Source: Semisulcospira habei
Lineage: Eukaryota; Mollusca; Gastropoda; Semisulcospiridae
DNA: 64,000 nucleotides
NCBI GenBank assembly: GCA_036245525.1
Contig: BTPG01000003.1
Coordinates: 142,847,359-142,911,358, forward strand
Reading direction: 5' to 3'
A program made the position numbers and the translations under genes. Shown here piece after piece: positions 42,771 to 52,973 of the stretch. The notes below the pieces were generated by a model that saw only the letters and a list, made by a program, of their open reading frames with translations, was not told the DNA's origin and searched no databases. How positions within the stretch are numbered: the first letter of the stretch is position 1; the number at the start of each line of letters is the position of its first letter.

Positions 42771-43672
42771 CAGTCCCTCAGCTGGCGGATTTCTTCCTCT
42801 GGCTTTTTCACGACCAGCGTTTAGCTCCCATCACCATTCGAGGTTACTTGGCCATGATCGCTGATACTTACAGGCATCTAGGACGTCCCGACCCGGGCGC
42901 CTGCAAGGACCTCGCCGATCTGATGGGCCATTTCGGTCTGCATCGTCCCGCTCTACGGACACTGCTGCCACGTTGGGACCTACCTTGGGTCCTTACTTGG
43001 CTCAACTCGGCCCGCTTTGAGCCGTTACAGCTGGCGAGACTACCGGACGTGACGCGGAAGACCTGCTTCTTGCTAGCCCTCGCCTCAGCCTCCAGAGTCA
43101 GTGAGCTGCACGCCCTCTCTACTCGCCCCAACTGTTTACAGTTCCGGACGGACGGTTTGGTGCAGCTGCTTCCCGACCCGACCTTCCTAGCCAAGACCAG
43201 ATCTCCACTCGTGGCACCACAACTGGTCACCATACTACCTCTCAGAGAACCACGCTCCGATCGAGAGTCCCGGCAACAGGACCCAGTTCGAGCGTTACGT
43301 GTGTACCTGCGCCGGACCAAGCCCCTCCGCAGGGGACGCACCCGCCTTTTTCTTCCTCTGTCCCCAGGTAGAAACGACATCTCAGCCCAGACTATATCCT
43401 CCTGGCTTCGGTGGGTGATACGATCCGCCTACCAGGAACTCGCCCCTGATGCAGCAAAACGCATGAGGATCAGGGCGCACGAGATCAGAGCCATGGCCTC
43501 GAGCCTCGCATTCGAACGCAACTGTGCGGTCAAGGACATCGTGGTGGCTGTGGGCTGGCGAACAGAGAACACCTTCGCTCGCTTCTACCTGAGGGACCTC
43601 TCCGGCCAGCGGCAGAACCTAGCGCTGGTGGGAGACATCGTGGCGGTGCAACACTCCCTCCCGGCGCCCTAG
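42480..43672 (+). CDS. E2 tyrosine recombinase
   Basis: The frame is -1 to the RT ORF (the same frame as ORF1) and is open from 40862, but only the part from about 42480 is recombinase, so the true start is unknown. The N-terminal core-binding part has LEVVRQALSARGFSGAAVDA, VYEGKWRVLSTWC and LADFFLWLFHDQRLAPITIR. The catalytic residues are present: Arg in ASRVSELHALS (43094-43096), His and Arg in AHEIRAM (43478 and 43487), Trp in VGWRTENTF and the nucleophile Tyr in ARFYLRDL (43586-43588). It presumably integrates the circular cDNA, replacing a DDE integrase. The ORF ends inside a GGCGCC-CTA-GGCGCC palindrome. Confidence 0.92.
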
Positions 43673-43787
43673 GCGCCGTACGTATCTTCACTAAAATTAG
43701 AGGGAGGTTGCTTGGGGTGGACTCTTCTAGTAGCTTCGATGGCAGGGGTAGGGGCGGTTAGCGGCACCCACCTCCTTTTCGGGATTC

Positions 43788-43882
43788 TTCCTAGTTGTAA
43801 TACCATTGGTAATGTTTTGAGAAAACAAACGTATTTTTCTTTAAAATAAGTTTTTTTGAAAAATACTTACCGATGGTATTAC
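43788..43882 (+). repeat. E2 internal complementary region
   Basis: TTCCTAGTTGTAATACC complements the E2 left end (GGTATTACAACTAGGAA). The region ends with ACTTACCGATGGTATTAC, one of the two inverted sites bounding the flipped ITR. Confidence 0.8.
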
Positions 43883-44092
43883 AACTAGGAAATGTTTCTT
43901 AGCTAGTCTAATTTTAGCCCAAAAATTGTTGTGTACGATAATGGCCATGATGGCAGGAGAGGGGCGCCATAGGTTAGGCGGAAACCCGGTAGCCTCCCTT
44001 CCGGTTCAACCACGCATGTGCTCAGTGCTCAAATCACCAGTCAGTTTCTTAGCGGAGCAGCGGCGAGCGGGGCAGGTGGGAGGGACCTTCGA
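43883..44092 (-). repeat. E2 right ITR segment, inverted orientation
   Basis: The 210 bases between the site at 43861-43882 and its inverted copy at 44093-44114 run in the opposite direction to the equivalent 211 bases of E3 (52709-52919) and to E1. The E3 and E1 order is TCGAAG-TCCCTCCCACCTG .. then inverted ITR; in E2 the ITR comes first and CAGGTGGGAGGGACCTTCGA last. Confidence 0.85.
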
Positions 44093-44146
44093 GTAATACC
44101 ATCGGTAAGTATTTTTCAAAAAAACTTATTTTAAAGAAAAATACGT

Positions 44147-44208
44147 TTTTCCTATAAGTAATACCATCGGTAAGTATTTTTCAAAAAAATTCATTTTAAA
44201 GAAAAATT
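44147..44208 (+). repeat. Right terminus of E1, separated by E2
   Basis: TTTTCCTATAAGTAATACC is the complement of the E1 left end and is followed by ATCGGTAAGTATTTTTC and an A/T-rich tail ending AAAGAAAAATTC. The next bases (ATTTGTTTTCTCAAAAC) are the left end of E3. Confidence 0.8.
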
Positions 44209-45040
44209 CATTTGTTTTCTCAAAACACATTACCGATGGTATTACTATTAGGAATGGTTTCTTAGCTAGTCTAATTTTAGCCCAAAATTGTTGTGTACGA
44301 TTATGGTCATGTTGGCAGGTGAGGGGCGCCATAGCCTAGACGGAAACCCCGGTTAGCCTCCCTTCCAGTTCAACCACGCATGCGCTCAGCGCTTACTACT
44401 GCAGTCAGTTTCTTTGCTAGTTACTGTAAGGTTGTGTACGTCGATGTCTCTAGCTTGGACTGTATGAACTGTGGAAACCAGTCATGGGGTTTGCAAGCGG
44501 TTACCCTTCGCCTTGTGGTGTTAGGCTCGGACACTTTCGCGTTGGACTTCCTCGTCAGTGTTTGTGAGAATTAGGACTGACGAAACAGGGCGCCTGGTGA
44601 ACTGTGCTCACGCGTCTAGTGGCCATTCTGGCCATTTTGGCTTCGCGCTTGTGTGTCTGGAACTTTGCCTGCGCTACAGGCTAGCCTCGAAGTGCCTGTG
44701 TTAGGCTTGGACGTTGCCTGTGGGTTTTCCTCGTCGGTCTCGTGGTTAGTCCGGTCGTGCTGCAACCTGTGTGTTCTTGGCCCTCGCGCGGGACAAGACT
44801 GTTCGTGGTGTTCGCACGTCGCGTGTCCTGAACTCTATGGGTCACGCTAGGACTACTGGTGTTTGCGGCCACTTCCTGGTGCCTTCGGCGGCGTTCAAAG
44901 CGACTAACCCGTTCGTGCCAGCGGCGCCTGCATGGACCCTTGTCACCGCCGGGGCTGTTCGAGCCTTCCCTCCTCCGGGTCGCCTGGACTCCGCGGTGGT
45001 TGGTTGGTCTTCGACCTGTGTTGGTGCCCACCTTCTTCGG

Positions 45041-48000
45041 ATGGCAAGGTAAAACCTCGGTTATTGCCAACGTCAGGCGCTCAGGGTGGGAGTAGAGTGC
45101 CGGGCCTCGGCATGAGCCGTTTGCTGAAATCTCGCTCGTACGCGCGGATTCGTTTTGCGGGCCCATGGGGGCACGCTCGCTCACATGTCATTGTACCTTA
45201 TGTTTTGCAGTTGGCAAGTCCGCACCTGCACGCGCTGTGGGCAGTTCCAGTGACCTAGTGACGAACATACCCTTTGCCTGACCTGTTCCAGATGTTCATC
45301 CACCCACCCGTGCCTGGTCTGCACCCCATGGCCGGAAGAACAGTGGACCCAGCTCCTGAGCTTCTACGGCCGAGAATGCCCGACACCAGCACGAGGGAAC
45401 GATCCATCCCCGGTATGCGCCACAGACCCATCGAGTGGCCCTTACCGAGGGTTAGAGCCTGCTACGCCGCGGCTTCGGCCGCAAGCTCGAGCTCTATTAC
45501 CGGCATCCACCACAGTCCCGTCGAGTGGTCACTGTTCGGTTAAGGATCCTCGAGCGCCGCAGCTAAGCCTCGAGACAAAACACCTGTATCCACCATACCG
45601 GCATCCACCACAGTCCCGTCGAGTGGTCGCTGTTAGGTTAAGGATCCTCGAGCGCCGCCTGCTAAGCCTCGAGACAAAAACACCTGTATCCACCATACCG
45701 GCATCCACCACACTCCCGTCGAGTGGTCGCTGTTCGGTTAAGGATTCTCGAGCGCCACCAGCTAAGTCTCGAGACAAACACCAGTATCCACCACAGTCCC
45801 GTCGAGTGGTCGCTACCCGGTGGTGACACCCTTATTGTCACAAATAAGAGACAGGTACGGGCCCCAGCGCCGGTAGACGTCACGGAGCCGAAGAGTTTAG
45901 CCTACCAGGTCGGCGACCGGCACACACCACAGGTTGAGCCAGCCCTCGGGCTAGACCTTGAGACAAGACACCGGTAAGCCACCACAGTCCAGTTGAGTGG
46001 TCTCTACCCAGTGGTGACGACCTTATAGGCACAAGATAAGGAACGGGTACGAGCTCCAGCACCATTAGACATCACCAACACAGGTACGCGCCTCAGACCC
46101 GACGAGTGGCCCTTACCGAGTGAGTGAGCTGTCAATGCCGCGGCTTAGGCCGCGAACCCAAGCTCTAGTACCGGCAGCCACCACAGTCCCGTCGAGTGGT
46201 CTCTGTTCGGTCAAAAACAAGGAAGACCGGCAGCCATCTCGGTCCCGTGGAGTGGCCTTTTCGCGGTAGTGACGCCTTTTCAGCACGAGTTCGGACTCTT
46301 GGGTGAGCTTTAGCACCGGTATTCGTCACAGACCCGACGAGGGCGATCTACCATGTTGTGGAGACTCACATGCAACAGGATGGTCCAGTCGCTGCCACCT
46401 CCTCGCCATGCCTAGAGCCCAGCGCAGAGTCGGCTCTCCAGAGTTAGCGTTCGGGGACTCAAACGGACGCGCTCCCATTCCCGGGCTGAAACTTGAGCAG
46501 TAGACACGGCGCGGCATCACGACGAGAGTACTCGCCGGCCCACACGTCCGCTGCAACCTGGGGTATATGCCAGCACAGATACGATAGACGTCCCAGCGGT
46601 GGTAAGTACCTATACCTTTGGCGTGACGAGAATGCTGGGCCATGCGGCACTTGCGTGACTTAGGCAGCAGGACGGGCCCTATACCTAGAATTTCGGCCGG
46701 TGCCAACCAATTTGTAAGTTCGGAGAAGGCCCACGATGAGGTTGACCTGCGTTGTGCGGACCCCCTATTCCTTGACTCTAGTCCAGCACAGACGTTCGGC
46801 GCCCTGTTCTTAGGCAGTGACAAGGGACCATGAGCGGACAGGACGGCTGGACTAGTGTGCTCCCGTTCGTCGGGGACTGAGTAGCAACGACTCGGGTTTG
46901 CGATCAGATTACTTGAGGCTTCGGCGTCCCACTCTTTCACAATGGAAGGAGTTCACAACTGGACAATTCCGCTGGGCTTGTGGGCGCCAGGTTATCTAGA
47001 GACGAGCCGGGCTCTTCCGATTCACACGCCCTGTCTACTTCAGGACGGTGTTATGGACTACGGAGTGGGAAGAAGCTAGCGGACATCCGTCGGGACTAGA
47101 CTTAGGTCGACCGATCCTTCCACAAGTCCAACAGCAGGGTTCCACCTCAAGCCCGTTACAAGTACCGTTGCCCCGGGCGAGACTGCAGGAGCAGCGGCGG
47201 CCTTTCACCTGTCGCTTACAGGCAGGTCGTCTAGGCCTACCCTGGTCGCGCCGTACGCCTGCCAGCCCAGCACGGAGATTGGCTTCCAACCCAGGGACGG
47301 TGCTGTACACTGGACAGGTTGAGACTTCAGGCCGTGGGCGGCCCACGCGACGCACAGGATACTGCGAGCACAGCCCTGTCCTCGACTCGCCTCCCCGCCT
47401 CCGGGGTGGCTTCCAGCCACTACTAGTCGGATGGCGTGTACACTTGCTAGCGCTTACAGCTGGAAGGTAAGTTAAGCGCTGTCAGCTAACGAGCCTTCAT
47501 TCCTTAGTAGCTTCGGCGACGACACAGGGTGCCTGCTGGCACCCCAGGTCTTTAGCACGTTTTCTCCAGTCCGGGTCTGGGCACTTCGGCCTGCGACGAC
47601 GGCACTAGACTACGCTTGACTGAGCAACTGTTCTGGTCTGCGGAGGCGATACAGAAGATCTCAGTTCTCAAGAACAGAACCCCATGACGGCGTTCGAGAA
47701 GAAGTACAGAACTGAGCCTCTATCGTTCGGAGCTTCAAGGATTGGAGACACTCCTTCCTCTAGCCGCGGTTATGAGCTTCCTGGCTTCTGGTCTTCTTCT
47801 ACCCCGCTGTTTCCTCTCCTGGGTTGTCGCCTTGTCGGCTTCCACTTAGTGTGAACAGGGACTTCAGTTGCTCTACGCTTCGACCTCCCGACTTGGTATC
47901 ACTACTACAGTTCGTCACCGCCCCTTCCGTTGGCGGGAAGCCCACCCGAGACTTCGCCTCAGTGCAGACTTGGACTGGGCCTTCATCCCGGACTCGGTGA

Positions 48001-49575
48001 CTTCCTAGATGTTACAGAGCTGGTCGGAGTCCTCCTCGGACGGTTGCGTCTGGTCTTCCCCAGGAAGGAGAAGAGGACACTGTCTTCAGCCGTTACCTTT
48101 GCTTACTCTAACGGCGGGACCTGCCGGGGTCGGGCTCTCCCTCCGGTGGCTCTCGCAGCCTCTGGGGGTTCTACCATGGTGGTACTCCATTGCAGACAGG
48201 ACCAGTCGGACGTCTTCGTGGTCCACGTCGACATCCCTAGACGATCTCTTGCAGAATCAGTTGGAGCCCTCCTTGAGATGGATCGAGACGCTCTTGGGAT
48301 CCCCTTGGCTGACATGGTTCCTGGTCTACGTGGGTAAGTTCTACCTCTCGCCTTAGTGCCGCTTCTTCCAGGTTGGGACTCTCTCTCCGACCTCACGAAG
48401 GGCAGTTCTGAAGCAGCGAACGCAGCTCTTCGCGTCCCAGTGCAGCGGTTGTCTGAAGAACAGATGTACTCTGTCGGACGGGGAATTCGGCTTCGGGGAT
48501 GGTTAAGTTCCACTTGCGGATCTTCTTACCCGTGATGTCTCTCCTGCCCCCGCCTCAGCGACTCCTGCTTCCCCCTGGACGACCCTCGGCAGGCGACCTC
48601 GAGTCTCAGGTTCCGGTGCGACCGATGCTACGCCATCACCTTCTTTCGGGACGGTTCTCGACCAGCGCGCAACGGGAGTCCTGGTCTCCTCCCGAGATGT
48701 CCCTCGCGTCGACACAAGTCACTCCACCAGGAGCGCTCCGCTGTTACCAAGACCCTGCCCTGTCTTCTTGTCCAGCTTTAGGTGGCATGTCCCTGAGGCC
48801 GGAGCTGCCCGCCCCCTCCGATGGCTCCACAGTGGTCGACTTCTTCAGAAGCAGGCGGGGCACGCCTCCTCTCCTGTACTTCCTCCTCTGCATCTCCGTT
48901 GGTGCGAAGGTCGTGACATGACTTCTGAGCAAGAGACTTCCCGGGGCTTCCGCATGACCTGCCGATTCCTTGCGTGTCGCGGCCTACTTCTCCGCACAGA
49001 GGGGACGGGCCGTCCAGTCATCTTCAGGTGATCTGCGCAGCGGACACTTCCCCTGGTCGCGCCGAGATGAGATCGTCAGCTTCCCGCTTCATCTCACCAA
49101 TTCCAGACCCGCTTGCCTGGCCAGTCGACACTTCCTCCATCCCGTGTGACGGCCTGGTTGCTTGCGCTGATGGTGTGCGTCCCTACGTTCTACTCAAGCT
49201 CAGTGGGTACAACGCGATCCCTTTCCGGGTGGCCCGTTCTGCTGGACCAAGTCGTGGACCACCGCCCCCCTGGACCTCGCCACGACTCCACCGCTGCAGG
49301 TTCCCACTCCATGCACGATGTTCAACTTTTTCGACAGGCACTGTACCTCCTGTGCCCAGAACGGCTCCTCCTTCACACACGGAGATGGTGCAGCTAGCCC
49401 TCGCTCCAGAGGCTTCTCAGGCGTGACAGTGGCAGCTTTGCTGCAGCCCGCAGAATCTCGGACAGACAACTCTATGAAGGGAAGGGGCGAGTCCTGTGCA
49501 ACTGTTGATGGATTGCGCCTCTCCCCCCGCTTTGACAGAACTCGGCTGGCAGACACCTTCCTAGCGGTTCACCTG
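45041..49575 (+). pseudogene. E3 proper: decayed ORF1, RT-RNase H and recombinase N-terminus
   Basis: The spliced start would read MASWQVRTCTRCGQFQ and then a TGA. ORF1 is broken throughout. Recognisable further on: an RT trace TSLDDLLQNQLE at about 48235; a methyltransferase-like tail trace ISPIPDPLAWPVD at about 49093; and a diverged recombinase N-terminus (EMVQLALAPEASQ .. LADTF) ending at the junction near 49575. Confidence 0.7.
45500..46260 (+). repeat. Tandem repeats inside E3 ORF1
   Basis: Units of about 100 bases with CCACCACAGTCCCGTCGAGT, GGTTAAGGATCCTCGAGCGC and CCTCGAGACAAAA start at about 45505, 45606 and 45707, with shorter related copies at about 45790, 45978, 46178 and 46240. 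Confidence 0.85.
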
Positions 49576-51120
49576 CCAGCATTAGCGCCGATCATCGATC
49601 TCTCCGCCTTGAACCGGTTCATTGCCGCCCCGTCCTTCCGCATGGAGACAGCCAGGGCCCTTCATGCCGTCGTTCGGCCCATGGACTTCGCCATCAGTCT
49701 GGATCTGGCCTATGTTTATCTGCACGTCCCCATGCATCCTGCGTCCCGCCAATACCTGCGCTTTGCCATCGACGGGACCGTTTACCAGTTTCGGGCCCTT
49801 CCCTTTGGTCTCAACCTCAGCCCGAGGGTCTTTATGCGGATCTGGACGCCGTGGTTGCCAGAGCCCTACGGTCATCTTCCAGTCTGATCTCCAACTTTTA
49901 GACGACCTGCTTCTACGGATTCAGTCGGTGGTCTCTCTTCTCAAGGACAGGGATGCTCTTCTCCTCCTGTTTTCTTGCCTGGGCTTCCTGGTCAACGCAG
50001 ACAAGTCGGACCTCTCGCCCTCACGCCACTTTGTTCACCTGGGGATGGAGTTTGTGACCGACCTCAACCTGGTGCGGCTTCCCGAGCCTCGGATCCAGGA
50101 ACTTGCCGATCTAACCCGTTTGGTAGCTCAGGAAGTGGCTGTCCCCGCCAGAGTGTGGCTCCAGCTCCTCGGCCTGATGAGTGCGGCAGCAGATCTCCTT
50201 CCCCTTGGTGGTCTTTACTGCCGTCCCCTCCAACTGCTTCTTCTCCTCCACTGGAGACCATCCTCCGGCGATCTCTCTACCCTGGTGCCGGTCTCTCCTA
50301 GGCCATGGCCCCATCTGCTTCGCTGGATGGACATTTCTTGGCTCGGCTCCGGGATCCTCCTGACCTCGCCACTGCCCCGTCTCTCTCTCTGCGTCGATGC
50401 CAGTCTCGCCGGGTGGGGCGCTCACCTTCTTCCGAGTTTTCGCTCAATGGCCGGCCGCTGGCCCGCGAACCTGGCTTCCCGGCACATCAACTGGCAGAAA
50501 CTGAATGCATTTTGGCAGGCCCTCCGCGCATGGGAATCCGATCTTCGGGCACAGGACCTCCTCATCCTCTCTGACATTGACAACTCCACAGTCGTTGCAT
50601 TCATACAGAGCAGGGAGGAACCCGCTCCCCTGACCTGTGCATCCTCCTCTACCGACTCCTTCGGTGGTGCGAGGACTGCGGCATCTCCCTCCGAGTGCGT
50701 TGCATTCCAGGTCACCTAAACTTCCTGGCCGACTCACTTTCGCGGCGGGGTCCACTTCTTCACACGGGATGTACCCTGCGCTGGGACATCTTTCGCCTGA
50801 TCTGCGACCATTGGGAGTCTCCCCTCTTCGATCTCTTTGCCACGAGGTGGAACCTCGAGCTTCCCCTCTTCGTCTCCCCGATTCCAGACCCTCTGGCTTG
50901 GGCAGTCGATGCGCTTTCGATCCCTTGGGACGGGCTTGTCGCTTACCCTCCGATGGTCCTGGTCCCTAGTCCTGCTCAAGCTCCAGGGATGCAACGCAGT
51001 CCTTTTCCTAGTGGCCCCGTTCTCCTGGACCAGATCGTGGACTACCGACCTGCTCAGTCTCGCCACGGACCCGCCCCTCCCGCTTCCCACCCCGCGCACG
51101 ATGCTCAAGCAGCCCCGCCA
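49576..51120 (+). pseudogene. E3b RT-RNase H-methyltransferase-like region, 5' truncated and frameshifted
   Basis: Begins abruptly in an RT motif (IIDLSALNRFIAAPSFRMET). It has ISLDLAYVYLHVPMHPASRQ and ALPFGLNLSP, then a frame change and LLDDLLLRIQ (Leu for the Tyr of YLDD). RNase H: LCVDASLAGWGAHLLPSF, HINWQKLNAFWQAL (Lys for the catalytic Glu) and LSDIDNSTVVAFIQ. It continues with HLNFLADSLSRRGPLLH and VDALSIPWDGLVAYPPM. Closest to E4. Confidence 0.8.
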
Positions 51121-52220
51121 GCCGCTCTTCCACCCCTGCCCCGAGCGTCTTCTCCTACACGCCTGGCGATTGTGCGGCACGCCCTCTCCGCTAGAGGCTT
51201 CTCGAGTGCAGCAGTGGACGCTATCGCTACAGCCCGCAGACCTCCCTCCAGACATGTCTACGAGGGAAAGTGGCGGGTGCTACGTGCCTGGTGCTCTGAC
51301 CGTCGCCTCTCCCCCATCGACCTAACGACTCCTCAGCTCGCGGACTTCTTCTCTGGCTCTCCCAGGACCATGGTTTGGCTCCCATCACGATCCGCGGCTA
51401 CCTTTCTTGATTGCCGACACCTACCGTCATCTCGGCCGTCCCGACCCCGGTGCCTGCAAGGACCTGGCCAACCTTATGGTGCATTTTGGCTTGCAGCGTC
51501 CGGTTCCCTGCTCGCTAGTTCCGTGCTGGGACCTCCCCTGGGTCCTCACCTGGCTGAAATCGGACCGTTTTGAACCGCTCCACCTGGCCCGCTTCGTGGA
51601 CGTGACTCGGAAGACCTGCTTCATGGTGGCCCTGGCCACGGCGGCCCGCGTCAGCGAGTTCCATGCTCCCTCGTCGCGACCTTCCTGCCTGCAGTTCCGG
51701 ATGGATGGCTCCATTCAACTGCTTCCCGATCCTTCCTTTCTCGCCAAGACTAGATCTCCCTTGACTGCGGCTCAGATCATCACTATTCGGCCACTTAAAG
51801 GGCCTGACTTCCCTCGGGAGACTCGGCAGCAAGATCTGGTGCGTGCACTTCGTATCTACCTGCGTCACTCCAAGTCCTTCCGGAGGGGACGGTCTCGTCT
51901 CTTTGCCGGCAGAACCGACATCTCAGCCCAAACGATCTCCTCCTGGCTCCGCTGGGTCTTGGGTCCGCCTATCGCGACCTCTCCCCACAGGGAGCTGAGA
52001 CACTCAGGCTCCGCGCGCATGAAGTTCGCGCTATGGCCGAGAGTCTCGCCTTGACCGAAACTGTGTTGTTAAGGACATCATGGCTGCAGTGGGGTGGCGG
52101 GCTGAGTCTACCTTCGCCCGCTTCTACCTCCAGGACCTGACTGCCCAGCGCGACAACCTCGCACTGGTGGGCGGCATCTCTGCGGCACAACACTCCCTCC
52201 AGGCGCCCACGGCGCCATAG
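51100..52220 (+). pseudogene. E3b tyrosine recombinase, frameshifted
   Basis: RLAIVRHALSARGFSSAAVD, VYEGKWRVLRAWCSDRR and LADFF, then a frame change. MIADTYRHLGRPDPG onward keeps ARVSEFHAPSSRP, but the reading frame breaks before the HxxR and Tyr boxes, which are present in another frame. Ends at GGCGCCATAG (52211-52220). Confidence 0.8.
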
Positions 52221-52330
52221 GTTGCACTTCGCTAAAATTGTCGGGAGTGTGCGATCAGGAGTGACGGGCCGTTTTCGTCCCTGGAGAGGTTTCTAAAGGG
52301 ATTGTGCGGCACCCTCCTCCTTTTTGACAT

Positions 52331-52677
52331 TCTTCCTGACAGTCATGTTATCGGTAATGTTTTTGAGGAAACAAATTAATTTTTCTCTAAAATGTATTTT
52401 TTCGAAAAATACTTACCGATGACATGACTTTGAGGTCCCTCCCTCCTCCCCGCTTGCCACTGGTAGCTCCATAGACAACTGGTTGAATGTTGCACCACGT
52501 GGCACGTGGCCGGATGGGCATGGGAGGCTGCTTTCGTCCCTGTTAGGGATCCCCGAGAGCCTCCTGGGGGGGACCCTTCGGGTCTTAGGCTAAAATTGGT
52601 AAGCAAGTAGACTATTTCCTGACAGCCATGTCATCGGTAAGTATTTTTCGAAAAAATACATTTTAGAGAAAAATTAA
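52331..52677 (+). repeat. E3b ICR and right ITR
   Basis: The ICR at 52331-52428 (GTCATGTTATCGGTAATG .. ACTTACCGATGACATGAC) and right ITR to about 52677 (ends GTAAGTATTTTTCG .. GAGAAAAATTAA) closely resemble E4. They run directly into ACTTACTGATGGTATTAC of E3. Confidence 0.8.
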
Positions 52678-52708
52678 TTTTTTGAAAAATACTTACTGAT
52701 GGTATTAC

Positions 52709-52973
52709 TCGAAGATCCCTCCCACCTGCCCCGCTTGCCGCTGGTCTGCTAAGAAACTGACTGAAGTAGTAAGCGCTGAGCGCATGCGTGGTTGAATTGG
52801 AAGGGAGGCTAACCAGGGTTTCCGTCTAGGCTATGGCGCCCCTCACCTGCCATCATGACCATAATCGTACACAACAATTTTGGGCTAAAATTAGACTAGC
52901 TAAGAAACCATTCCTAATAGTAATACCATCGGTAAGTATTTTGCAAAAAAATTCATTTTAAAGAAAAATACAT
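52709..52973 (+). repeat. E3 right inverted terminal repeat
   Basis: Complement of about 44225-44440 (GGTTTCCGTCTAGGCTATGG, CTAAAATTAGACTAGCTAAG). The outer core GTAATACCATCGGTAAG starts at 52920. Confidence 0.85.

Larger units (their letters stand above)
37635..44146 (+). mobile_element. DIRS-like retrotransposon E2 (best preserved copy), inserted in the E1 right ITR
   Basis: The left end (TTGTTTTCTCAAAAC..) directly follows E1 sequence GCTAGGTAAC at 37634. E1 resumes with TTTTCCTATAAGTAATACC at about 44147, which is the expected continuation of the E1 ITR. E2 contains: left ITR to 37836; start exon 38235-38242; intron to 38403; ORF1 to 40684 (one nonsense codon); intact RT-RNase H ORF to 42770; intact recombinase ORF to 43672; ICR 43788-43882; and a right ITR segment (43883-44092) that is inverted compared with E1 and E3. 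The two ITR copies look identical over about 185 bases, so E2 is young. Confidence 0.9.
44207..52973 (+). mobile_element. DIRS-like retrotransposon E3, chimeric with a piece of a second subfamily
   Basis: Left ITR from 44207 to about 44440 and right ITR at 52709-52973 belong to the TTACCGATGGTATTAC type. Start exon ATGGCAAG at 45041-45048, intron to 45210. ORF1, RT-RNase H and the recombinase N-terminus are heavily decayed up to about 49575. From there to about 52677 the sequence is from the TTACCGATGACATGAC type (E3b), including its own ICR and right ITR. The E3 ICR right half and right ITR follow. Sense orientation relative to CPT2. Confidence 0.85.

Noticed and set aside
45500..46260. CRISPR-like array
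   Set aside because: Units are about 100 bases without unique spacers and lie in a eukaryotic retrotransposon ORF, so this is an ordinary tandem repeat.
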